A DNA stretch of 64,000 nt, taken from contig JAFEUB010000806.1 of the NCBI GenBank assembly GCA_024529925.1, positions 186,001 through 250,000 of the forward strand. Reading direction: 5' to 3'. How positions within the stretch are numbered: position 1 is the first letter of the stretch; each line of letters opens with the position of its first letter. The notes under the pieces were generated by a model. That model worked only from the letters and a program-made list of their open reading frames with translations, was not told the origin of the DNA and made no database searches. Source of the stretch: Ophthalmolycus amberensis. Lineage: Eukaryota; Chordata; Actinopteri; Perciformes; Zoarcidae. Shown one piece after another: positions 48,606-59,759 of the stretch. A program made the translations under genes and the position numbers.

Positions 48606-51600
48606 CGGACGGACGGACAGACAGACAGACAGAACTTCATCTACATTTAAGGAATGTCAAAGATAACACTTTTTTTAATGCATCCACATTTATTTAATTC
48701 AGAACTTAGAGTGCATGTCTACTGTCCTGCTAACACTTCCCCAAAACGTCAACTTTTAAGGGATTAAGTGTGTACATTTTGCTAACAACATGTCAACAAT
48801 CACTGAGGTCAGAGAGGGTTTAAACAGACAGCATAATATAAATGACGCATAAATATTGGAGATAAATACCTGCACAACACCAATACACACTCCAAACACC
48901 AGGACTGAGGGGATGTTATCCAGCAGCCACTGCCTGGCCTTCTGATAACACGGCTGCAGGGGACAGACAGAGACAGTGACGACAGGTCTAACATACAGTC
49001 AGTAAAGACCAAGAGAAAGGAAGAATGGTTATGCAGAACTATTTGCAAGATAATGCTTACAGACGGACAAATGAAAAAACTCAGAAGTCTAAGAAACTAT
49101 TTAAAAAGATGATTACAGTTAGAGTTAACTGTCATCGTATTTGTTCTGGCCATCATTCCTATCAGCAATACTGACTTTGTACTCAAGTTACATGATGAGA
49201 TCTGGAAACACAGCCACAAGGAACACTCATGAGTAAAATGATTCCTCAAGCTGTCTGTTGTAAACATTATCATAGTATGTAGACACACTTTAATCGACTG
49301 TACTTATTGTAGTTTAGTGCACACACTTTTTCTGTTCAGTGAGGGATTATTAGCAACATTTCAGGATTCACTTTCAGCTTGAACTTCAAATAAAGTGCTT
49401 TCATTAATCTGGATAAAGTGCTGGCTTGTTTTCACCCTGTCAGGTCTTGTCCTAATGGACTTCATTGTAGTGACGTTATTGTGCTCCAAGATTTCACCAA
49501 AACAATGCAATCATAACCAAACACTGGCCAAATCTGTGAAAAAAGACCCAAAACTAAACTTAAAACTGTGGTGGCAATGTATGAATGTAAAGCAATAAAA
49601 AAACACAGTGCTGCCAGTTAGCTTAAACAGTTCCTGACAAATTCAACCTATGTTTTTTACTCTGCCTTTATTGAGCCAGGATAATGCTGTTGAGATTTTA
49701 AATCTCTCACAAGATATTTTAAACTGCCTAATTCTCTCAAACTAAATCTGAATGGATTCCAGATGGGTGAGGGTATTGAATCTGTCACACATGAAGAATG
49801 TTAGGAATGTGTCCATTCTATTCTATTATGTTCAACAGCTTTGTGTGTACAGTACAGTGCCTTAACTTTTCGACACGTTGTACTCTCTAGTCCCATTGTG
49901 GTACTCGAACAGAAATGGCCATTACGTTGTTTCTGGATATCTGAATTTATAAATCACATGGTTTTCATTACCTGCTGGCCCTTTTCCTGCATGCTGATGT
50001 GTAGATTTTTCAAATGGACTTGCATATGTATAGCGACTTTATAGTCTTCCAGCCACTCAAAGTGCTTTAACAATACATGTCAACATTCATCCGTTCATAC
50101 ACTGGTGGCAGAGGCTGCCACATAAGGTGCCCCCTGCCCATCAGAATCTAAACTAATGCTCATTCACACACACACTCACACACAGATGGCACTGGGAGCA
50201 GTTTGGGGTTCAGTATCTTGTCCCGGGACACTTCTGAACGCTGACTGGAGGAGCTGGGGATTAAACTGGCAATCTTCAGATTAGAGGACGACCCCTTGTG
50301 CCTCTGAGCCTCTGCCACCCATTACTTCTATTCAGGCAGCTTTTGGTCTGAATGCATGTCAGTGCTGTATGAAAATCCACTTTGTTTGACTGAGTAAAAA
50401 AAATTCAGCAGTCTTGTGGGTAACTTCTATTAAATAATCAATCCGCACTCCTGCAAAACCAACAGCATTTACAAAACAAGCTCATATTGTGTTTCAGGTG
50501 TGCACATTTAGGTAGAAATAAGAACCTGACAACTAGTAACTTCCAGATCTGTTCATAAGGAGCCAAACCGAGCTGCTGATGTTCATACGAATCGATACCT
50601 CAGATGCTAAGGCTAAAGGGCAGGCAAGGTAAGTTACTGATAACTGTTAATTATAATAATGATAATTGGAAATCATGATATCAAATACTGCATGCAGTGT
50701 CCAGTTACTGTCACAAATATGTGTGACTTCATTTTTCTGACTCCTTTTAAATTCATCAGAGCCTTCGGACACACTCATGCATCTGGAACACATTTAGATT
50801 TTATTTGAGAGAATCAGACAAAATAAAAACAACTTGTTTTATAGCTGAGCAGCAGACCAACCTCACTCCATCCGTCAACACACTGGTCTGTCCCAACGGA
50901 GCAGCAGGATGAGGGCAACGTTCCATTCAGCACATCATACCAGTCGGTTTTGTTAGTTACTCCACAGCACTTGAACTGGGAGAAGAGACAGCAAGACATA
51001 ACTTATACACCACTGGCTAGTCCTGTTTGAAAAGCGGGCTCAGGGATGGAGGGTACACAATCCCAATAGTATCACAACCACTGAGTGGCCAAACAAACTA
51101 GCGGGTAGGTTCTACTAACGGTTACAGTTGTGATAAAGGAAAACAAAAATGTTACAGGGAAAAGGCCATCAGAATGATCGATACAGCCTGTAGACGTTGA
51201 AATGTGACCACGGGATACCTGACACATTATTTAAATACAGTATGTTGTATGTAGCTTAAGAGTATGAAACAACCTCAGGCAAGAGGTAAAGGTAGCAGTT
51301 AGTTTTAGGCATACTGATCCCTTTAGGGTGGAGTGACTGTGACAACTTCCACCAGTAGTGCCATCATCTGTTCTGTTTTACACAGCCTGTCCTACTGTAC
51401 ACGCATGCAACATAAGACGTTATGCATTGTTTGTGAAGAGTGCTCACCATTTTCTGGACGTTGTCCCAAGATTTTTTCAGTCCAGGTTCTGATTCATAAG
51501 TCTTCATACCTTCCTTCAATTCACCTTGTGCTTTGGAATCCAGCTTACAAAAAGAGGAAGAAAGAAACAGATATTTGATCCAGGATCTTGAGGCAGTGTG

Positions 51601-54234
51601 AACATGGATAGGGGATCAGTCTACTGCGGCTTCTCTATCAAGCAGTAGTTCTGTCCTCACTCCTCTATGGGGCTGAATGCTGCACTACCTACAACAGACA
51701 CATCACAGCCCTGGAACAATATCAGCAGCAATGCCTAGAAGATCCTCTGGACCAACTGGGAAGACAGGCGGACAAACGTCCATCCTGGAGGAAGCCAACC
51801 TACCAAGTATCTCCACAACTATCATGGTACCAGCTTCGATGGACAGGCCATACAATCCGCACCCAAGGGGAACAAAAGAAGCATTACATGGATGACCTCA
51901 TATCCCACCTGAGAAGATAATGCATTAACCTCAACAACTGGGAAGAGATGGCCTGTTACAGGAACCTCTTGAAGAGGATGGCTTATCAAGGCACAGCAGG
52001 AGAAGGAACTCCACCGTGACTTCTGCTGGTGCTAAGATTTTTTACAACTGAGGCCCTGGTAGTGTGGACATACAGCAATGTGTCATAAACGGGCATTTGC
52101 TTGATTATTTACTTTGTATAATGTTAGAAAATACTGAAAAGCAATCACATACAATTTCCCATGGTGATGTGTTTTTAAGATTCCTGGCATTGAGAGAGAG
52201 GCAGGGTTCATTGTGGAGAGGTCGCAGCTCAATCACCATCCACGCTCACAGTCACACCTACACGTAATTTAGAGTCAGCAATTAACCTAACCTGCATGTT
52301 ATTGACTGTTAAAGGAAAACCCACGCTGACACAGGGAGAACATGAAAACTCACCCAGCAGGTTCAAACCCAGAACCCTCTGTGAGGCGACAGATTGATGC
52401 TTACTGCATCCATCCTCACTAGACAAATCTTTAAACTGGAGTTCTGACGATTTGCTCCATTTTATTAAGCTTGTGACAATCTTTGATGAACATTAGTGAT
52501 TCCAAAAAGTTCATATTTCATAAACATTATCCCAAACCCAGAGGCTGCTTGCATCACATTTTATACGTATCCAGAGGTCATAGTGAAAAACATTCAGGAT
52601 TCCTAAAGAGTAATGCGCAAAGAAAGCATTGTGTTTCTATTTCATCACATGTACTGAACAACGAGATCAAATGTCCCCGTCACTATGGGCCCCCTGATTA
52701 TATTATCGTCTGTCTTCGTGTTTTTTTATTGTCAGCAAAATAGACATTTTATTTTTTAATAGTTATACTTTCCCTAACTCATGAAGCTAAAAGTCAAATG
52801 TCCAGTGAAAACAACAAAGGGGACAGAAGTCAACGAGAAGTCTTGAGCCTCTGCAAAAAAACAAAACAAAAAGTAAATGAAGTTATTATAACTAAGGTTC
52901 AGGAACAAGATCAGCTTCTCTCCCCACTAATTCAGTCACCTGTGTCTCATCAACTCAATCACCAGTGCAGACCTATGCTAGATATATGTGTCCAACTCAT
53001 AGACTGTACATAAGAAGTGGACCCACCCTGAGTCTCCACCCCCACCGTACACGAGCCCAACTGACCTTCAGCTCTTGTTCATCGCCATGCAACCGGCCCC
53101 CTTCCATTCCTCTCCTCCGCCCCTCATCATCCCACAGAACTCAACCAGTCTTTCCACATCCTGCAGCCATTCCAAATAAAACTACTTTTGTTCCTTACTC
53201 AGGCCCTGGTCTTTGTTAGTGATTTTGACAATGATAACTGCTGCATTGATTTGGATATCTGATATATTCAATAACATTGGAACCTAATCTGAGAAAGACT
53301 GAGCAAAGAGGATTCCAGCCGACTCAGCCAAAATTTGATCTCAGTCAGCTAATTTAGATTTTAACTTACCCATGTCCTTTTCTGTTAAACCATATCTAAC
53401 CATATCTAACAACAACACCAGACTTGTTTTTTTCTAACTCATCTTCATTTTCACCACATTTATATTTTCTCTCCTAATTTTGAGCTGAACCTTAGTCTTG
53501 ATCATTCCCCGTAGAATAGTAATGTTATTACGATGTTTATTTTGTATCTCTTATTTTATTCTCGTTCTCATGTTATCCTCTGTGAACATTGCATTGGTAG
53601 ATGGTGAGCTCACCTTGTCATGGAAGATGTGTATAACCAACATTAGAGTGACCTCTGTCAGGACCAGGAGCAGAAGGATCACAAAGAACTGCAGAACAGA
53701 AAAGAGCAGTTGGAGACTGACATAGCCAAAAGATATCTGCAACTTCTCCACCTGTTGGACCTCTCACCATGAACAACAGGCACCGCTGCTCTTTCAGGGC
53801 TCCGAGACAACCCAGGAAGCCAGTCACCATGGTGATGCCACCGGCAACCAGCAGCAGGTTGGCAGCTGAGAGGGATGGAAAAGACAGGGGAAGAGAGGAA
53901 AACTCCGCCTGCGTGAAGGAAAGCCAGACTCCAATGCCAAACAAGCCGCATCCTCCTAGCTTTTCAGGAAACGTAATGTCAAGCCGGTGTCAAAATGCAA
54001 CTTTACTCACAATGCATATGTCTGGAAATTGTGTTAACTTGGCACCTCTGTGGAACTCAGTGTTAAATCATTTCAGAAGCATGCAATAAGCATATTCAAA
54101 CTCTTTATGGAAAGTGTAAATGGACAAAAATGTATGACAGCAACTTGGGACTGAGCAATACTAACCCAGAAGATGAGGTTAAAGACAAACATCAAATATT
54201 TGACACAGCACAAACACCTCCGAGACACTGACAT
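48376..54234 (-). CDS. Tetraspanin of the TSPAN4/TSPAN9 type, complete, seven coding exons
   Basis: Coding exons on the minus strand: 54234-54166, 53959-53768, 53688-53614, 51543-51448, 50975-50862, 48953-48870 and 48444-48376. All introns fall in phase 0, giving 232 residues. The start MSVSRRCLCCVKYLMFVFNL follows a polypyrimidine tract and CAG just before the ATG, so a non-coding first exon lies upstream. Four membrane segments are evident (about 10-32, 53-73, 83-105 and 200-222). The large extracellular loop contains CCG, PSSCC and two further cysteines (DQC, PCY), the six-cysteine pattern. SLSAANLLLVAGG and GFLGCLGALKEQRCLL place it nearest TSPAN4/TSPAN9 rather than CD37. A possible N-glycosylation site lies in NGT of the loop. 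Tetraspanins organise partner proteins in plasma and endosomal membranes. Exact orthology needs a tree. Confidence 0.92.
48548..48632. repeat. Compound microsatellite (GATA)n-(GACG)n-(ACAG)n
   Basis: About ten GATA units, then GACG/GGAC, then ACAG units, in the region between tetraspanin exons 6 and 7. Directly visible. Confidence 0.9.
50020..50325 (-). mobile_element. SINE-like dispersed repeat with tRNA-type boxes
   Basis: On the minus strand it begins gtggcagaggctcagaggca (A-box-like), followed by cagtttaatccccagctcct (degenerate B box), and continues through ccactcaaagtgctttaac to tatagcgactttat. This is a widespread fish repeat inserted in the tetraspanin intron between exons 5 and 6. 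The family name is not certain. Confidence 0.5.
51618..52040 (+). mobile_element. LINE reverse-transcriptase C-terminal remnant
   Basis: Across two frames it reads LLYGAECWTTYNRHITALEQ, then ILEEANLPSIST and HQLRWTGHTIRTQGEQK. The LLYG-E-W box and the HQLRW-GH-IR box are hallmarks of the C-terminal part of fish non-LTR polymerases. Frameshifts and stops show that it is dead. It lies in the tetraspanin intron between exons 3 and 4, in the opposite orientation to the gene. Confidence 0.65.
52981..53220 (+). repeat. Possible retroelement-derived tail
   Basis: A short GC-richer block with atagactgtacataagaagtgg, then an AATAAA-containing end (ccaaataaaactacttttgttc), resembling the 3' part of an LTR or SINE. 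No termini or target duplication were found. Confidence 0.25.
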
Positions 54235-54878
54235 CCTGCAACAGAAAGAGGGAAGCAGAAGAGAACTACGTTCAAACAATGCTGCATGTCACCGCTAACT
54301 TAGCCTGGCTGCTGTGTTTTTGTGCCGTCATGTACCCACTATGGTTAAATAACTGAGGAATGAATGTGCAGTCTCTTTTATGGCTTTGTTGTGGTGTGTC
54401 TGGGGTTTCCTTGGTGAGAGGGCTGGTGTTTGAGCAGGGAGCAAGAGATGAGCAAAGAGATGGCAAATGTGTATTGTGAAGAAGAATGATAAGATGTTTC
54501 AAGACAATTAAATTTCATTTTTTACAGCACAAACACATACAACGGGGGCGTGTCCAGGGAGGACATTTTCCTAAACTAGGATTGGCTAGTTCGAACCAAC
54601 TGTTTGTTAATTATTAACACTTTTAACCGAATTCTAGATTGTGTCCATACTTGTTGTAATGAAATGTATTTATCTTAATGTGGCTGGTTCTTCTGTTACT
54701 ATATTTTTACAGTTACATACAAACTAAAAAGTATGGAACCTCTTTGTTACAATTGTGTTGTGATTGGTTGGTTTATCTTTTAAATAAAAATGTTAAACAC
54801 AGGACTGTAAGATACTGTAATGTTAGCTATTAAAGTAGATATGAGTAGTGGAGACCGGAAGGTAATGCTATTCTGACG

Positions 54879-54946
<68 letters not shown>

Positions 54947-57735
54947 TGTGTGTGTTTCCACAGACAGTGATATGTTCTGGTATATTATAGTCACATGTTG
55001 TACATGTGTACTTTGTTACTGTGATACTGTGATGCTACTTCAGCTTCCTGTTCTCTTTGCACAGGATGGTGGATATTTAAAAAAGTGGTCACTATAAGAG
55101 GAATAATTACAGCGACTAACTCTTTTAGTGTATGAGTTTATATGTTTTTAATAGGTCAAAGTTGTGAAACATTACCCTACAAACACGTTATGTGTTTGTG
55201 TGTATGTGAGCATGTTCACAGTAGAAGTGTGATTGGTCTCTGACTAAGTGGTCCTCACACTGACTACTGACCCCACACAGGAAGTCAAACTGCTGACAGG
55301 AAGGAAGCTCCCTCCTCTCCTCAGTAGACCTAATTATACTGCTGAAGGCATTTCCCAAGGCCGCAGCAAACCTGTGAGTCACACATCTTCTACAAACCCT
55401 TTTTCAGAGCAAAGTGACGATAGCTGCTGTGGTTAAGTATGGCACAGAATTATGTTAGTTGTTGTATTGATTGTATAAATCAAGGAGGAAAGCTTGTGTT
55501 TTATGTCAGTGCATGTTTCTACCAGCTACTATAGGTGAATAGTCAGAGGACATGATGAGACCTACAGCAGAGGTTCTCAAAGTCTGAGACTGTGAATAAG
55601 GCAACGAGGGCTAGCCAATCAGAGGCAGGGAAGGAATGCAGAATGCTTCACTGAATGCAGGTCTGGGGGGAAAAAAATCAATCAATCAATAACAGACCGA
55701 GCATCTGCCAGTGGCTATGAAAGATAATTTGGCGTGTGGATGAAAGGGAACCTCAATGTCTCCAAAAAACTCTCTTGCACACTTATTGCTAGTGCCTAAG
55801 GTTGCCATAGACACTCAACAATTGACCCAAGACAGCCTAATATTGCTGTTTGACATAACTTCAGACTACACCAAAGAAAAATGTCTGTCCTGATTCACTG
55901 ATGTATCAGTTTCTGATATATATATAACTACTGTATCTCTGAGCTATCTATAAAACACACATATTTAGGCTATGCTATGTGATCTTATCACTAATGTAAA
56001 AATTAATGTCATCAGTTTTTATTTCCATTTGGTCTCTACTCTGAATAGTTTGTAGCCCCCCGGGGAGGCCCGCCTCCCACTTTGTAAACCTCAGACCTAC
56101 AGTGATTGATCGAACACCAGTAACCTTCACACATGAGTATCTCATCAGCCATTGCTATGGTTTATGTTTGGGTATTTTCGGCACAAAAAGTCGAGAGGTC
56201 CTCATCAGGTACATGTCAACAGTACGGCTGTCCTCGACTAATTGATTAGTGTAGTTATTAGACAGATCAGTAGAACTGTAAAACCAGGTGGCACCTTGTA
56301 TGGAGGCCATCAGTGAATGAATGTAATTTTCACAGCGCTGTGAGTGGTCTGAAGACTAGAGAGCTTCTATATAAATGCAAGTCCAGACCAGAGATGTGCT
56401 CATACGTTTCTTGGAAATAAGTCGTTCAAAATGAAAAAGCATAAAAAGTGACGAAAGAGATCTTCTAGTAAACAGGTGGTTTGAAGGGCAATCCTTTCAA
56501 CTCATTTAATGCATTGTTTAGATTATTATGCTGATAACTATAATTGATATTATCATTATTATGGTCAGCAGCCCAGTGTGTTTAATGAGGTCCACAGATG
56601 TTTTGCACAGTGAAAACAGTTCCATTTTAACGCATAGAAACTAAACATGAACAGTGATTATAGGACAAAATGTTATATTCATTTAAACATGCTGAGGTTT
56701 GAACATTAAGTAAAGTGAAGTGTCTGGTGTCCAGATTTAGTATAACAGTAAATCATATGCAGCAGACTTTACCTGAAGGTGAGTTTCTATTCTTTGTCCT
56801 GCTCCTCTTCGTGTCTCCCGGCTCCTTCACCCCCTGGTTCTGATCTTTACTCACTTTTTCTCTTCAGATCCCCTTCGCATTGGTCCCTGAAGCAGCCAGG
56901 CTTTGCTTCTCTTCCTCGCTATTGTTCTTCACTGGTAGACGTTGTCCGCCCGCTTTACCCAAATCAACTTGTCCTCTTCCACGATTCAGAACTTTATATT
57001 AGATTTGTGTAATTTTCCACCTGGAAGGTTTTATTTTACTTTTTGTGTCCTTTTCTTAACACAACTGCATCTCTTTCTCTCCTAAATTATTTCCAGATGT
57101 GCGTTGTTGCCCGCCCTCTCTCTGTTCCTCCCCTTCCCATTTTTTCCTGCTACTTGTCCCTCCTCCAGCTCATAGCTTCTAAACCTCAGCCTGCCCCACT
57201 TTTCCCGCTTCTTTCTCTTTGTTCTGGAAACGTTGGGTCATCCTCCTGTTTCCTGTGTCTCAGTGATGTTCTTTACCTTGCTGCACTTGGACGTACTCTC
57301 ACAAGCATGCACACTGTCTTTCCTGACCAAATGGTGGATTTGCTCCACGTTACTGCTGACCACTTCCAGAGCTTTAAATGTTTCAAGCTAGCCACTGCTT
57401 TCTATTCTTTTACTACATTAACTTGTGTTGGCTCTGTGTTATCTCTCAATGTGTTGTCTCTCTCAAAGTAAAAAAAAAAAGGCAAAAATAAAGAAGTTAT
57501 AACAGATTTTAACTAAATCTCTGTTTTGCACTTTTTAATGCAAGTATGTTTATGTTGAATACATGTGAGTACTTCACTCTGTCAACTAAATCAGCTTTCT
57601 GCTGACATCAGCAGATCATGCAAATAATAGCAAAATACATAATGAGAATATTTGTTTTGTCACATTATTAAATGTATAAATTAGATTCTTAGATTAAGGT
57701 CAAAACATTAAACCCACCAATGAAAAAAGACACAC
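54235..57735. other. Spacer upstream of the tetraspanin gene
   Basis: No exon recognised. It contains a TG microsatellite at about 54884-54955. The pyrimidine-rich frames at 56779-57012 and 57043-57471 show no domain, and I treat them as chance. Confidence 0.4.
54884..54955. repeat. (TG)n microsatellite
   Basis: An uninterrupted TG run broken only by a tgcgcg variant near its end. Confidence 0.95.
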
Positions 57736-57737
57736 AT

Positions 57738-58460
57738 GTGGCACTTTAACATCGCCCTGACGTCCGTGGTCATGAAAACGTTTGAGAGACTGGTGTTGAC
57801 CCACCTGAAGGACATCACAGGGTCCCTGCTGGACCCCCTGCAGTTTGTCTACCGGGCAAACAGGTCGGTGGATGATGCAGTCAGTATGGGACTGCACTAC
57901 ATGCTGCAACACCTCGACTCCCCAGGGACATATGCAAGGGTTCTGTTTGTGGACTTCAGCTCTGCGTTCAACACCATCATCCCAGAAATGCTGGAACCCA
58001 AACTCTCTTTCCTAACAGACAGGACGCAGCAGGTGAGGCTGGAAATAATCACATCCAGCACCGGCGCCCCTCAGGGATGTGTGCTCTCCCCACTGCTCTT
58101 CTCCCTCTACCAACAACTGTACCCCAGAAGACCACCAGACACAGGAACAGCTTCTTTCCAGTGGCCCTCACTCTCATGAACAATGAATCAGTCATACTGC
58201 ACCTTTACCTCCATTTTGCACTCTATTCTGCTATTACCTCCATTTCATTGTCATTGTTGCTGTGTTTTATGTTGATACATATACTTTTGTATATATATTT
58301 ATATTTGTATATAGTAGTTAAATGTGTATGCTTACCTCTGTTCTACTTTGTTGTCCTTGTTTTTTGTATATTGTCTATTTCTGTGCATGTACATTGAGAG
58401 CAACGGAAAACAACTGAGTCAAATTCATATATGGCCAATAAAGCTGATTCTGATTCTGAT
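57738..58460 (+). mobile_element. L2-like LINE fragment with internal deletion
   Basis: The frame 57738-58116 reads ALTSVVMKTFERLVLTHLKD, then FVDFSSAFNTI (reverse-transcriptase motif A) and GAPQGCVLSPLLF (motif B). It then jumps directly into sequence resembling the LINE 3' end: RHRNSFFPVALTLMN in another frame, and the tail ggccaataaagctgattctg with ATTCTG repeats at about 58436-58460. The catalytic YADD region is missing, so the copy is deleted and inactive. The tail is typical of fish L2/Maui elements. Confidence 0.75.
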
Positions 58461-58789
58461 GATTTGCTTTGAGACTCATGTGTCACATCATTTACATTCT
58501 CTATTATGTAGTAATATATTGCTATTGTGTAGCCAACTTGTAGCAATAGTAACATGAGATAAGAGAGACTTTATTGCCATCCAGTGCAGTACAGTACATA
58601 GAGGAATGGAACTGCGTTATGCTTTTATGTGTGTCTATCTACATTCCAATCTGTGTGTGCCTTTTGTAACTATATTTGTATCCCTATTCTGTGTGAAACC
58701 TAACTGAAGCTGCTCCCTTGGTGTATCCAACAAGCTGCAACAGTGCCAATGTTTCGATGTGTTAATCAAGCACTCATCCCTGGTCCCAA

Positions 58790-58925
58790 GGCTTTCTCTC
58801 ACCAAACAAAAGGGTTTTTTTGGGGGGTCGTTTTTCCTTAACCGATGCGAGGATTTAGATTGTAAAGCCCTCTGAGGCAGATTTGGGATTTTAATATAAT
58901 AATAATTGCATTATAATTGAATTGA
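58790..58925 (+). mobile_element. LINE or SINE 3' tail remnant
   Basis: attgtaaagccctctgaggc and tttgggattttaatat, ending in attgaattgaa, match the common fish non-LTR tail with a terminal ATTGA-type repeat. Confidence 0.5.
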
Positions 58926-59009
58926 AAACCTCATATGGAATATTATTGGTCCAACCTGAAGCATCATTTATGAAGCAGCATCAGAGGCATTACTGACCCC
59001 GTTCATTGC

Positions 59010-59122
59010 CTATTCCCTGGATGTGCCACTGTACTCCGCTTTGTGATGCATGATCAGCTTGTTGTTGACAAAGTAAAAACTGTCCGAGCGAGTCTCAAAC
59101 GGGTTGGAAATCATTTCCTCTA
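59010..59122 (-). CDS. Putative last exon of an unidentified gene
   Basis: After a CAG acceptor (59124-59123), the minus strand reads xTA-GAG-GAA, giving EEMISNPFETRSDSFYFVNN, then KLIMHHKAEYSGTSRE and TAG at 59012-59010. Codon use and composition look protein-like and the acceptor has a pyrimidine-rich lead (ttttgctctgctcag). I do not recognise the family. An incoming phase-1 intron is required. It may belong with the exon-like stretch at 59.6-59.8 kb or with the gene at the right edge, but phases could not be joined with confidence. Confidence 0.35.
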
Positions 59123-59618
59123 CTGAGCAGAGCAAAAGAGAAACAGGTGCAGATGGAGTTAGACATTGTAAGATGGAGACTATTTCATTTGTATAAGGAC
59201 AACAGCAGCAAGACAAGGGCAGACTGGCTAGTACGGGGAGGCGTTCCAACGGGGTATCTACAAAAAACACAAAATTTAAAAAACAAAACACCAGAGAGAG
59301 ATGCTCATGTGCCATTTATTCAGATTTAAAAATAATAATAAAAACATTTGTTGCCTTGATATATTGATCTGTTTGGTTTTCTTGTTAAATATAATAGTTT
59401 TGATTATATGTAATTTAGTTTTGACAATAATGTAACATTGACATTTATGCCAAAAAAGCTTATTTTAATTTGAATAGAGAGGTGGTGGAAGGAGCAGTGG
59501 GTGTGTCCACATTGGTAGAGCAACACAGAGGGAAAGAGGAAACGTACTAATACACAGAAATCACTCAAATAATCCTGCAGACTGTTTCCATGGTAACAAA
59601 CAAATCATATTTCTAGTT

Positions 59619-59747
59619 ATAGACTGATGCAGTAGTCATAGCAACAAACAATGACCTGGGTGTTATAGCTGTCCAGCAGGAGCTGGACGGAGTCCTGGTG
59701 TCCTTGGATGATGCTCTCGATGATCCTCTCCACATCTGACACCATGC
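59619..59747 (-). CDS. Putative exon of an unidentified gene
   Basis: Following a good acceptor (ggttgggctgcag) the minus strand reads MVSDVERIIESIIQGHQDSV, then QLLLDSYNTQ. After this comes either a weak GTCATT donor or a run-on CCYDYCISL and stop. The helix-like ERIIESIIQG segment suggests real coding sequence. The family is not recognised. It could be a penultimate exon with an alternative end. The window holds no upstream exon that I can link to it. Confidence 0.35.
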
Positions 59748-59759
59748 CTGCAGCCCAAC

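Noticed and set aside
48376..54234. CD37 as the identity of the tetraspanin, suggested by human synteny
   Set aside because: The SLSAANLL and GFLGCLGALKE segments and the short six-cysteine loop fit TSPAN4/TSPAN9, not CD37.
57043..57471. 142-codon frame rich in Leu and Ser
   Set aside because: Pyrimidine-rich sequence with no domain, no splice support and no recognised homologue.
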